From: Aegilops tauschii subsp. strangulata
Taxonomy: Eukaryota > Streptophyta > Magnoliopsida > Poales > Poaceae
Reading direction: 5' to 3'
DNA: 64,000 bases
NCBI RefSeq assembly: GCF_002575655.3
Contig: NC_053037.3
Location: 320,505,294 to 320,569,293, forward strand
Part shown: positions 45,419 through 57,982 of the stretch, one piece after another
Numbering within the stretch: the stretch's first letter is position 1
How the letters are laid out: every line of letters begins with the position of its first letter
The notes under the pieces: model-generated
Told to the model about the DNA's origin: nothing
The model's database searches: none
What the model saw: only the letters and a program-made list of their open reading frames with translations
Translations under genes and position numbers: made by a program

Positions 45419-47202
45419 TGTTAGAAATATGCCCTAGAGGCAATAATAAATTGGTTATTATTATATTTCCTTGTTCATGCTAATCGTTTATTATCCATGC
45501 TAGAATTGTATTGATAGGAAACTCAGATACATGTGTGGATACATAGACAACACCATGTCCCTAGTAAGCCTCTAGTTGACTAGCTCGTTGATCAATAGAT
45601 GGTTACGGTTTCCTGACCATGGACATTGGATGTCGTTGATAACGGGATCACATCATTAGGAGAATGATGTGATGGACAAGACCCAATCCTAAGCCTAGCA
45701 CAAGATCGTGTAGTTCGTTTGCTCAGAGCTTTTCTAATGTCAAGTATCATTTCCTTAGACCATGAGATTGTGCAACTCCCGGATACCGTAGGAATGCTTT
45801 GGGTGTGCCAAACGTCACAACGTAACTGGGTGGCTATAAAGGTGCACTACGGGTATCTCCGAAAGTGTCTGTTGGGTTGGCACGAATCGAGACTGGGATT
45901 TGTCACTCCGTGTAAACGGAGAGGTATCTCTGGGCCCACTCGGTAGGACATCATCATAATGTGCACAATGTGACCAAGGAGTTGATCACGGGATGATGTG
46001 AGTTACGGAACGAGTAAAGAGACTTGCCGGTAATGAGATTGAACAAGGTATAGGGATACCGACGATCGAATCTCGGGCAAGTAACATACCGTTAGACAAA
46101 GGGAATTGCATACGGGATTGATTGAATCCCCGACATCGTGGTTCATCCGATGAGATCATCGTGGAACATGTGGGAGCCAACATGGGTATCCAGATCCCGC
46201 TGTCGGTTATTGACCGGAGAACGTCTGGGTCATGTCTGCATGGTTCCCGAACCCGTAGGGTCTACACGCTTAAGGTTCGATGACGCTAGGGTTATAGGGA
46301 AAGTATGTACGTGGTTACCGAATGTTGTTCGGAGTCCCGGATGAGATCCCGGACATCACGAGGAGTTCCGGAATGGTCCGGAGGTAAAGATTTATATATG
46401 GGAAGTCCTGTTTTGGTCACCGGAAAAGTTTCGGGTGAAATCGGTAATGTACCGGGACCACCGGGAGGGTCCCGGGGGTCCACCAAGTGGGGCCACCAGC
46501 CCCAGAAGGCTGCGTGGGCCAAGTGTGGGAGGGGACCAGCCCCAGGTGGGCTGGTGCGCCCCCCACCAAGGCCCAAGGCGCATGGGAGAGTGGGAGGGGG
46601 CAAACCCTAGGTCCAGATGGGCCTTAGGGCCCATCTAGTGGGGCGCCCCCCTTCTCCTCCCCTTGGCCGCCCCCCTTGATGGGATCTAGGGCTGGCCGCC
46701 TCCTCTTGGGGGTGGAAACCCTAAGGGGGGCGCAGCCCCCTCCCCCCTATATATAGTTGAGGTTTGGGCTGCCCAAGACACACGAGAACGTCTCTCTTTC
46801 GGTGCAGCCCTACCCCTCTCCCTCCTCCTCCTCTCCCGCGGTGCTTGGCGAAGCCCTGCGGGATTGCCACGCTCCTCCACCACCACCACGCCGTCGTGCT
46901 GCTGCTGGATGGAGTCTTCCCCAACCTCTCCCTCTCTCCTTGCTGGATCAAGGCATGGGAGACGTCACCGGGCTGCACGTGTGTTGAACGCGGAGGCACC
47001 GTTCTTCGGTGCTTAGATCGGAATCAACCGCGATCTGAATCGCTACGAGTACGACTCCCTCATCCGCGTTCTTGCAACGCTTCCGCATCGTGATCTACAA
47101 GGGTATGTAGATTCACTCCCCTTCCCCTCGTTGCTAGATTACTCCATAGATTGATCTTGGTGATGCGTAGAAAATTTTGAATTTCTGCTACGTTCCACAA
47201 CA
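45419..47202 (+). repeat. 5' LTR of element D (1784 bp)
   Basis: Begins TGTTAGAAATATGCCCTAGA and ends CTACGTTCCACAACA. TATA box TATATATAG at 46748-46756. Confidence 0.93.
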
Positions 47203-47203
47203 G

Positions 47204-47216
47204 TGGCATCATGAGC
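47204..47216 (+). other. Primer-binding site of element D
   Basis: TGGCATCATGAGC, a variant of the copia initiator-Met site. Confidence 0.75.
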
Positions 47217-48499
47217 TAGGTCTATGCGTAGTTTCTATGCACGAGTAGAACACAAAGTAGTTGTGGGCGTAGATGTTGCCAATTCTTCTTGCCGTTACTA
47301 GTCTTATCTTGTTTCGGCGGCATTGTGGGATGAAGCGGCCTGGACCGACCTTACACGTACGCTTACGTGAGACAGGTTCCACCGACTGACATGCACTAGT
47401 TGCATAAGGTGGCTAGCGGGTGTCTGTCTCTCCCACTTTAGTCGGAACGGATTCGATGAAAAGGGTCCTTATGAAGGGTAAATAGAAATTGGCATATCAC
47501 GTTATGGTTTTACGTAGGTAAGAAACGTTCTTGCTAGAAACCTATACAAGCCACGTAAAAACTTGCAAACAACAATTAGAGGACGTCTAACTTGTTTTTG
47601 CAGCATGTGCTATGTGATGTGATATGGCCAGAAGATGTGATGAATGATATATGTGATGTATGAGATTGATCATATTCTTGTAATAGGAATCACGACTTGC
47701 ATGTCGATGAGTATGACAACCGGCAGGAGCCATGGGAGTTGTCTTTATTTTTGTATGACCTGCGTGTCATTGAATAACGCCATGTAAGTTACTTTACTTT
47801 ATTGCTAAGCGCGTTAGCCATAGAAGTAGAAGTAACTGTTGGCGTGACAACTTCAAGAAGACACAATGATGGAGATCATGATGATGGAGATCATGGTGTC
47901 ATGCCGGTGACAAAGATGATCATGGTGCCCCGAAGATGGAGATCAAAGGAGCAAAATGATATTGGCCATATCATGTCACTATTTGATTGCATGTGATGTT
48001 TATCATGTTATGCATCTTATTTGCTGAGAACGACGGTAGTAAGTAAGATGATCCCTTATAAAATTTCAAGAGAAGTGTTCCCCCTAACTGTGCACCGTTG
48101 TGAAGGTTCGTTGTTTCGAAGCACCACGTGATGATCGGGTGTGATAGATTCTAACGTTCGAATACAACGGGTGTTGACGAGCCTAGCATGTACAGACATG
48201 GCCTCGGAACACATGCAAAACACTTAGGTTGACTTGACGAGCCTAGCATGTACAGACATGGCCTCGGAACACAAGAGACCGAAAGGTCGAACATGAGTCG
48301 TATAGGAGATACGATCAACATGGAGATGTTCACCGATGATGACTAGTCCGTCTCACGTGATGATCGGACACGGCCTAGTTTGACTCGGATCATGTATCAC
48401 TTAGATGACTAGAGGGATGTCTATCTGAGTGGGAGTTCATTCAACTATCAGATGAACTTCATTATCATGAACATAGTCAAAAGGTCTTTGCAAATTATG
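47217..48499 (+). other. Leader of element D with 60-bp duplication
   Basis: Non-coding leader. GACGAGCCTAGCATGTACAG with the following bases occurs at 48176 and again at 48236, a 60-bp tandem duplication. Confidence 0.7.
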
Positions 48500-51400
48500 T
48501 CATATGCTTTAGTTCTACTGTTTAAGATATGTTCCTAGAGAAAATTTAGTTGAAAGTTGGTAGTAGCAATTATGCGGGCTGGGTCCGTAAACTGAGGACT
48601 GTCCTCATTGCTGCACAGAAGGCTTATGTCCTTAATGCACCGCTCGGTGTGCTGAACCTCAGCGTCGTCTGTAGATGTTGCGGAACATCTGACATACACG
48701 TTTTGATAACTACGTGATAGTTCAGTGCGTAATGCTAACGGTTTAGAATTGTGGCACCAAAGACGGTTTTTGAAACATCGCAGAACATATGAGATGTTCC
48801 GAAGACTGAAATTGGGATTTCAGACTAGTGCCCACGTCAAGAGGTATGAGACCTCTGACAAGTTTCTTAAGCCTGCAAACTAAGGGAGAAAAGCTCAATC
48901 GTTGAGCATGTGCTCAGATTGTCTGAGTACCACAATCGCTTGAATCGAGTGGGAGTTAATCTCCCAGATGAGATAGTGATGGTTCTCCATAGTCACTGCC
49001 ACCAAGCTAGTAGAGCTTCGTGATGAACTATAACATATCAGGGATAGTTATGATGATCCTTGAGCAACTCGCGATGTTTGACACCGCGAAAGTAGAAATC
49101 AAGAAGGAGCATCAATTGTTGATGGTTAGTAAAACCACTAGTTTAAGAAGGGCAAGGGCAAAAGGGATACTTCATGAAACAACAAGTCATTTGCTGCTCT
49201 AGTGAAGAATCCCAAGGTTGAACCCAAACCCGAGACTAAGTGCTTCTGTAATGAGAGGAACGGTCACTGAAGCAGTACTACCCTAGATACTTGGTAGATG
49301 AGAAGGCAGGCAAGGTCGACAGAAGTATATTGGATATACATTATATGAATGTGTACTTTACTAGTACTCCTAGCAGCACCAGGGTATTAGATACCGGTTC
49401 GGTTGCTAAGTGTTAGTAACTCGAAATAAAAGCTGCGGAATAAATGGAGACTAGCTAAAGGTGAGATGACGATGTATGTTGGAAGTGTTTCCAAGGTTGA
49501 TGTGATCAAGCATCGCATGCTCCCTCTACCATCGAGATTTGGTGTTTGCGTGGAGCATGATTGGATTATGTTTATCGCAATAAGGTTATTCATTTAAGGA
49601 GAATAATGGTTACTCTTTTATCTGAATAATACCTTCAATGGTCTTGCACCTAAAATGAATCTCGATCGTAGTAATACACATGTTCATGCCAAAAGATATA
49701 AAATAGTAATGATAGTACCACATACTTATGGCACTGCCACTTGAGTCATATTGGTATAAAACGCATGAAGAAGCTCCATGTAGATGGATCTTTGGACTCA
49801 CTCATTTTTGAAAAGATTGAGACATGCGAACCATGTCTATTGGTATATATGCATGAAGAAACTCCATGCAGATGGATCGTTTGGACTCACTTGATTTTCA
49901 ATCACTTGAGACATGCAAATCATACCACATGGGCAAGATGACTGAAAGGCCTCATTTTCAGTAAGATGGAACAAGAGAGCAACTTATTGGAAGTAATACA
50001 TTTTGATGTATGCAGTCCAATGAGTGCTGAGGCATGCAGTGGATATCGTTATGTTCTTACTTCACAGATGGTTTGAGTAGATGCTGAGTGTATTTGCTTG
50101 ATGAAACACAAGTCTGAATTATTGAAAGGTTCAAGTATTTTCAGAGTGAAGTTGAAGATCGTCATGACAAGAGGATAAAATGTCTGTGATATGATCATAG
50201 AGATGAGTATCTGAGTTACGAGTTTGGCACACAATTAAGACATTGTGGAAAGTGTTTCACAATTAATACCGCCTGGAACACCATAGTGTGATGGTGTGTC
50301 CGGACATCATAGCTGCACCCTATTGGATATGGTGCATACCATGATGTCTCTTATCAAATTACCACTATCGTTTATGGGTTAGGCATTAGAGACAACCGCA
50401 TTCACTTTAAAAGGGGCACCACGCAATTCCGTTGAGACGACACCGTTTAGAGAAACCTAAGTTGTCATTTCTTAAAAGTTTGGGGCTGCGATGCTTATGT
50501 GAAAAAGTTTCAGGCTGATAAGCTCGAACCCAAAGCGGATATATGCATCTTCATAGAATACCCAAAACAGTTGGGTATACCTCCTATTTCAGATCTGGAA
50601 GCAAAAGTAATTGTTTCTAGAAACGAGTCCTTTCACGAGGAAAAGTTTCTCTCGAAAGAATTGAGTGGGAGGATGGTGGAGACTTGATAAGGTTATTGAA
50701 CCGTCACTTCAACTAGTGTGTAGCAGGGCACAGGAAGTTGTTCCTGTGGCACCTACACCAATTGAAGTGGAAGCTTATGATAGTGATCATGAAACTTCGG
50801 ATCAAGTCACTACCAAACCTCGTAGGGCGACGTGGATGCGTGCTACTTCAGAGTGGTACGTGATCCTGTCTGAGATATCATGTTGTTGGACAATACTGAA
50901 CCTACGAGCTATGGAGAAGCGATGGTGGGCCCATATTCCGACAAATGGTTAGAAGCCATAAAATTCGAGAGGATCCATGTATGAAAACAAAGTATAGACT
51001 TTGAGAGTACTACTTGATGGTCGTAAGGCTACTGAGGTAAATGGATCTTTAAGAAGAAGACGGACATGCACGGTAATGTTACCGTCTATGAAGCTCGACT
51101 TGTGGCAAAGAGTATTTCCACAAGTTCAAGGAGTTGACTACGATGAGATTTTCTCATCCGTAGCGGTGCTTAAGTCCGTCGGAATCATGTTAGCATTAGC
51201 TGCATTTGTGAAATCTGGCAGATGGATGTCAAAACAAGTTTCCTTACCAGTTTTCGTAAGGAAAGGTTGTATGTGATACAATCAGAAAGTTTTTGTCGAT
51301 CCTAAGGATGCTAAAAGGTATGCTAGCTCCAGCGATCCTTCCATGGATTAGAGCAAGCATCTCGGAGTCAGAATATACACTTTGATGGAGTGATCAAAGT

Positions 51401-52210
51401 TTTTGGGTTTATACAAAGTTTGTTAGAAACTTGTATTTACAATAAAGTGAGTGGGAGCGCTACAACATTTCTGATAAGTATATGTGAATGACATATTGTT
51501 GATCCGAAATGATGTAAAATTTCTGGAAAGCATAAAGGGTTGTTTGAAAGGAGTTTTTCAAAGGAAGACCTGGATAAAAGCTACTTACATATTGGGCATC
51601 AAGATCTATAGAGATAGATCAAGACGCCCGATGATACTTTCAAAGAACGCACACCTTGACATGATTTTGAAAGAGTTCAAAATAGATCAGCAAAGAAGGA
51701 GTTCTTGGCTGTGTTACAAGGTGTGAGTATTGAGTAAGACTCAAGACCTGACCACAGCAGAAGAGAGAGAAAGGACGAAGGTCGTCCCCTATGCTTTAGA
51801 CGTAGGCTCTACAGTATGCTATGTTGTGTACCGCACATGAAGTGTGCCTTGCCATGAGTTGGTCAAGGGGTACAATAGTGATCCGGGAATGGATCACATG
51901 ACAGTGGTCGAACTTATCCTTAGTACCTAGTGGACTAAGGAATTTTCTCGATTATGGAGGTGAAAAGGAGTTCATCGTAAAGGGTTACGTCGATGCGAAC
52001 TTTGACACTAATCCGGATGACTCTGAGTAGTAAACCGGATTCGTATAGTAGAGCAATTACTTGAAATGGCTCCAAGTAGCGCGTGGTAGCATCCACAAAG
52101 ATGACATAGATATTCGTAAAGCACACACGGATCTGAAAGGTTCAGACCCGTTGACTAATAACCTCTCTCACAAGCATAACATGATCAAACCAGAACTCAT
52201 TGAGTGTTAA
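48500..52210 (+). pseudogene. Gag-pol remnant of element D, heavily decayed
   Basis: Order is still copia gag, protease, integrase, RT, RNase H, but stops, frameshifts and small deletions occur every 50-200 bp. Readable islands: gag (NYNISGI, KKEHQLLMV near 49030-49120), integrase-linked HLSHIGIKRMKKLHVDG near 49740, RSDRG-equivalent lost near 50180, VKKFQADKLEPKA near 50500, RT GVDYDEIFSSVAVLKSVGIM near 51130-51190 and YILGIKIYRDRSR near 51590, RNase H part near 51970 and PLTN near 52150. The YVDD region (51480) reads VNDILL, with the first Asp replaced. No functional protein is possible. Confidence 0.9.
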
Positions 52211-52343
52211 TCACATAGTGATGTGAACTAGATTGTTGACTCTAGTGAACTCTTTGGATGTTGGTCACATGGTGATGTGACCTATGACTGTTAATCACAT
52301 GGTGATGTGGACTAGATTATTGACTCTAGTGCAAGTGGGAGAC

Positions 52344-54113
52344 TGTTAGAAATATGCCCTAGAGGCAATAATAAATTGGTTATTATTATATTTCCTTGTT
52401 CATGATAATCGTTTATTATCCATGCTAGAATTGTATTGATAGGAAACTCAGATACATGTGTGGATACATAGACAACACCATGTCCCTAGTAAGCCTCTAG
52501 TTGACTAGCTCGTTGATCAATAGATGGTTACGGTTTCCTGACCATGGACATTGGATGTCGTTGATAACGGGATCACATCATTAGGAGAATGATGTGATGG
52601 ACAAGACCCAATCCTAAGCCTAGCACAAGATCGTGTAGTTCGTTTGCTCAGAGCTTTTCTAATGTCAAGTATCATTTCCTTAGACCATGAGATTGTGCAA
52701 CTCCCGGATACCGTAGGAATGCTTTGGGTGTGCCAAACGTCACAACGTAACTGGGTGGCTATAAAGGTGCACTACGGGTATCTCCGAAAGTGTCTGTTGG
52801 GTTGGCACGAATCGAGACTGGGATTTGTCACTCCGTGTAAACGGAGAGGTATCTCTGGGCCCACTCGGTAGGACATCATCATAATGTGCACAATGTGACC
52901 AAGGAGTTGATCATGGGATGATGTGAGTTACGGAACGAGTAAAGAGACTTGCCGGTAACGAGATTGAACAAGGTATAGGGATACCGACGATTGAATTTCG
53001 GGCAAGTAACATACCGTTAGACAAAGGGAATTGCATACGGGATTGATTGAATCCCCGACATCGTGGTTCATCCGATGAGATCATCATGGAACATGTGGGA
53101 GCCAACATGGGTATCCAGATCCCGCTGTCGGTTATTGACCGGAGAACGTCTCGGTCATGTCTGCATGGTTCCCGGACCCGTAGGGTCTACACGCTTAAGG
53201 TTCGATGACGCTAGGGTTATAGGGAAAGTATGTACGTGGTTACCGAATGTTGTTCGGAGTCCCGGATGAGATCCCGGACGTCACGAGGAGTTCTGGAATG
53301 GTCCGGAGGTAAAGATTTATATATGGGAAGTCCTGTTTTGGTCACCGGAAAAGTTTCGGGTGAAATCGGTAATGTACCGGGACCACCGGGAGGGTCCCGG
53401 GGGTCCACCAAGTGGGGCCACCAGCCCCAGAAGGCTGCGTGGGCCAAGTGTGGGAGGGGACCAGCCCCAGGTGGGCTGGTGCGCCCCCCCACCAAGGCCC
53501 AAGGCGCATGGGAGAGTGGGAGGGGGCAAACCCTAGGTCCAGATGGGCCTTAGGGCCCCCCCTTCTCCTCCCCTTGGCCGCCCCCCTTGATGGGATCTAG
53601 GGCTGGCCACCTCCTCTTGGGGGTGGAAACCCTAAGGGGGGCGCAGCCCCCTCCCCCCTATATATAGTTGAGGTTTGGGCTGCCCAAGACACACGAGAAC
53701 GTCTCTCTTTCGGTGCAGCCCTACCCCTCTCCCTCCTCCTCCTCTCCCGCGGTGCTTGGCGAAGCCCTGCGGGATTGCCACGCTCCTCCACCACCACCAC
53801 GCCGTCGTGCTGCTGCTGGATGGAGTCTTCCCCAACCTCTCCCTCTCTCCTTGCTGGATCAAGGCATGGGAGACGTCACCGGGCTGCACGTGTGTTGAAC
53901 GCGGAGGCACCGTTCTTCAGTGCTTAGATCGGAATCAACCGCGATCTGAATCGCTACGAGTACGAATCCCTCATCCGCGTTCTTGCAACGCTTCCGCATC
54001 GTGATCTACAAGGGTATGTAGATTCACTCCCCTTCCCCTCGTTGCTAGATTACTCCATAGATTGATCTTGGTGGTGCGTAGAAAATTTTGAATTTCTGCT
54101 ACGTTCCCCAACA
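52344..54113 (+). repeat. 3' LTR of element D (1770 bp)
   Basis: Begins TGTTAGAAATATGCCCTAGA and ends CTACGTTCCCCAACA. Nearly identical to 45419-47202. Confidence 0.93.
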
Positions 54114-54118
54114 CATTA
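54114..54118 (+). repeat. Right target duplication of element D (CATTA)
   Basis: Identical to 45414-45418; C's interior resumes after it. Confidence 0.95.
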
Positions 54119-57100
54119 TACGTCATAACAATAGCTCATCTCATAAAACTTTTCATGATCAAGTAACAAGCTATTCACATGTCAAAGTATAGATCATAAA
54201 CTTTCTTGAGACTAACAAACCGTGTTATCAGTCATCAAACAATTACAATTCATCTTATTTTCAGGAAGAGTCTATGTCAGAGCTTTGATTTAGCAAACTC
54301 CACATACTCAACTATCATTTAGTCTTTCACAATTGCTAACACTCACGCGATATTTATGGGTTCAAAGTTTTAATCAGACACAGAGAAAGATAGGGGCTTA
54401 TAGATTCGCCTCCCAACCTTTTACCTCAAGGATAATGTCAACAATAATAGTTCATGATGCCTTACATCCAATTGGGTATATATATCAGAATCTTTCCAAC
54501 ACAATGTGCTTGCCAAAGGATAAAATGTAAAAAGGAAAGGTGAAAAATCACCATGACTCTTGCATAAGGGTAAGAGATAAAAGTAAAAGATAGTCCCTTC
54601 GCAGAGGGAAGCAGAGGTCGCTTTCGGGGTTGGATGCACAAAATCTTAATGCGAAAGAACGTCACTTTATATTGCCACTTGTGATATGGACCTTTATTAT
54701 GCAGTCCGATGCTTTTATTTCTTCCACATCACAAGATCGTATAAAGCTTACTTCCTCCACTCTAGTCAATCATACATATTTAGAGGGCAATTTTTATTGC
54801 TTGCACCGATGACAACTTACTTGAAGGATCTTACTCAATCCATAGGTAGGTATGGTGGACTCTCATGGCAAAACTTGGTTTAAGGATATTTGGAAGCACA
54901 AGTAGTATCTCTACTTAGTGCAAAGAATTTGGCTAGCATGAGGGGGAAAGGCAAGCTCAACGTGTTGGGCGATCCATGACAATATACTTTATTTCAGATA
55001 TAAGAAAACATAACCCATTACGTTGTCTTCCTTGTCCAACATCAACCTTTTAGCATGTCATATTTTAATGAGTGCTCACAACTACAAAAGATGTCCAAGA
55101 TAGTATATTTATATGTGAAATCCCTCTCCCTTCAATATTCTTTCATGAATTGTTCAAGTGACCAATTCTACGTTTGCTGACTTTCAATAAGTTTACTACC
55201 TATACTTATTATGTGTGAAGTCATTACTCCCCATGTTATAAGCATACGAAACATATATAAATTCAGATTTACGACATTCAATTTATTCAACCATTTACTC
55301 ATAGGATATACATGAAGCACATGAGTAAATGACAAACTACTCCAAAAGATATGAGTGAAGAACATTGAGTAGTCAAATAATTAACTAGCCATGGGAGGAT
55401 TCTTTTTTCATTCAATATTTCAGATCCAATGATTTTATTCAAACATCAAGTAAAATTGAAAATACTCTCCAAGCAAAACACATATCATGTGACGAATAAA
55501 AATATAGCTCCGAGTAAGGTATACCGATAGTTTTGAAGACGAAAGAGGGGATGCCTTCCGGGGCATCCCCAAGCTTAGGCGCTTGAGTATTCCTTGAATA
55601 TTACCTTGGGGTGCCTTGGGCATCCCCAAGCTTAGGGTCTTTCCACTCCTTATTCTCCTCATATCGATATCTCACCCAAAGCTTGAAAACTTCAATCGCA
55701 CAAAACTTAACAAAACTTCGTGAGATAGGTTAGTATGATAAAGAGCAAACCATTCACTTTGGTACTGTCAAAGACAAGGTTCATAATTGTTCTCACACAA
55801 TGCCTACTGTACCATATCATTTCTACAATTTATATTGAGGAATATAAGCCATAGAAACTAGAAAACAAGCAACCTATGCAATGAAAACAGAATCTGTCAG
55901 AAACAGAACAGTCTGTAATGATCTGAACATAAACCATACTTCTGCTACTCCAAAGATTATGAAATAAATTGGTGGACGTGAGGAATTTGTCTATTAATCT
56001 TCTGCAAAAATAATCAACTCAAAAGCACTCTTCTGTAAAAAAATGACAGCTAATCTCGTGAGCGCAAAGTTTCTGTTTTTTACAGCAAGATCACATTAAC
56101 TTTCACCCAAGTCTTCCCAAAGGTCTTACTTGGCACTTTATTGAAACAAAAGATATAAAACATGATTACTACAGTAGCTTAATCATGTAAACACACAAAA
56201 ACAGTAAGGGTAAATACTGGGTTGTCTCCCAACAAGCGCTTTTCTTTAATGCCTTTTAGCTAGGCATGATGATTCCAATGATGCTCACATAAAAGATAGG
56301 AATTGAAGCACAAAGAGAGCATCTTGAAGAATATGACTAGCACATTTAAATATAACCTAATTCCTATGCCTAGGTATTTTGTGAGCACACAATTTATAAG
56401 AACAACAATCAACTAGCATAGGAAGGCAAAACAAGTATAACTTCAAAACTTTAAGCACATAGAGAGGAAACTTGATATATTGCAACTCCTACCAACATGT
56501 ATTCCTCCCTCATAACAATTTTCAGTAGCATTATGAATAGCAACTTTGTTCTCATAATCAATTGGAATCTCTTCTGAAATAGTGGAATCATTACTAGCTA
56601 AAGTTGACACTCTTCCAAATCCACTTTCATAAACATCATACTAAGATTCAACACCTCCAAAATAGTGGGATCACTAATTCCTAAAGTTGACACTCTTCCA
56701 AACCCACTTTAAATGATAGTATTATTCATACTCCAAAATATATAAGTGAAGTTCATGAAGAATTCTACAATTAATATAGACTAACCAATATCCAAGCTCA
56801 AAATATGTAGGTGAAGCACACGAAGCATTCTATAAAATCATACTCAAAAGATTTAAGTGAAGCACATAGAGCAATTCTATAAGATCATACTTAAAAGATA
56901 TAAGTGAAGCACATAGAGTATTCTATAAATCAATGAAGGGCTATCTCATGCTAGCATGGTTCTTAAAACAAAAGCAAAAAGGACACAAATCATGCGAACA
57001 AAACAAAAACCGAGGTACACCGATATTTGTTGAAGAAGAAAGATGGGATGCCAACCGGGGGATCCCCAAGCTTAGATGCTTGAGTATACTTTGAAATATT

Positions 57101-57954
57101 TACTTGGGGTGCCTTGGGCATCCCCAAGCTTTAACTCTTGCCTCTCTTTATTCCTCTCACATCGGTAACTCCTCGTTCTTCGAACACTTCATCCACAAAA
57201 ACTTAACAAAAGCTTTGTGAGATCCGTTAGTATAACAAAGCAAATCACTACTATAAGTACTGTTGCAAACCAATTCATATTTTGTTTTTGCATTGTAGCT
57301 ACTGTAATATAACCTTTCCATGGCTTAATCCACTGATATAAATCAATAGTTTCATCAAAACAAGCAACCAATGCATCAAAAACAGAATCTGTCTTAAACA
57401 GGACAGTCTGTAGTAATCTGGAAGTTTAGTATACTTATGTAACTCCTAAAATTATGAACTAAATTTGAAAATTTGAAAAATTTGTACAGAAGTTATGTGC
57501 AAAAAGTTTCAGACCCATTTGACTTTCCAGTAAAAAATGTAAATTCACGCACTACAGCCAAAGTTTCTGTTTTTGTTCTGCACATAGTAAACAAGCAATC
57601 TAATCATCCTAAAACCAAAGCTTGGCACATTATTTTTATAATACAATGGATATATACAAGGGGATAATTATTTACAGAGAAACTTCCATGAAATTTTTTA
57701 CATTGTTTCCGTGAGCATGAACACAAGTGCTCAAGGTCGACCCTCACTTCTTCAATGCATAACTTTCCAATCACTTCTCTTTTCAAAAAACTTTTTAGGC
57801 ATGAAAGGCAAGTATTTTTTTTTTGTATGTTCATTCTTTTAATTTTTTTTGTATGTTTCACCCACAACTAAACAGAAACAAAAAGGAAAAACAAAGTCTA
57901 CTTAGTGAAGAAAGCAAACAAGCACACACGAGAATATCAACCCCACGCTATTGC
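54119..57954 (-). other. Interior of element C, non-coding
   Basis: 3.8 kb without recognisable gag or pol. Two similar modules, at 55530-55640 and 57030-57135, each carry two copies of GGCATCCCCAAGCTTAG-like tracts about 60 bp apart. The region at 56040-56260 (TCTGTAAAAAA ... GTTGTCTCCCAACAAGCGC) matches element E at 63240-63460 in reverse complement. Short open stretches exist but none has a recognisable domain. Confidence 0.65.
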
Positions 57955-57972
57955 TCCCCGGCAACGGCGCCA
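57955..57972 (-). other. Primer-binding site of element C
   Basis: Minus strand TGGCGCCGTTGCCGGGGA, 10 bases after the LTR end. Confidence 0.88.
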
Positions 57973-57982
57973 GAAAAGAGCT

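Larger units (their letters stand above)
45419..54113 (+). mobile_element. Element D: Angela/BARE-like copia, young LTRs but decayed interior
   Basis: 5' LTR 45419-47202, PBS 47204, interior 47203-52343 with decayed gag-pol, polypurine tract GCAAGTGGGAGAC ending 52343, 3' LTR 52344-54113. Target duplication CATTA is perfect. Comparing the LTRs by eye gives about 15 substitutions over 1.77 kb and two small indels (one about 15 bp near 46631). Confidence 0.93.

Noticed and set aside
45419..54113. The 1.77-kb repeats at 45419 and 52344 as two solo LTRs
   Set aside because: A PBS, decayed gag-pol in correct order, a polypurine tract and the shared CATTA flanks show one element.
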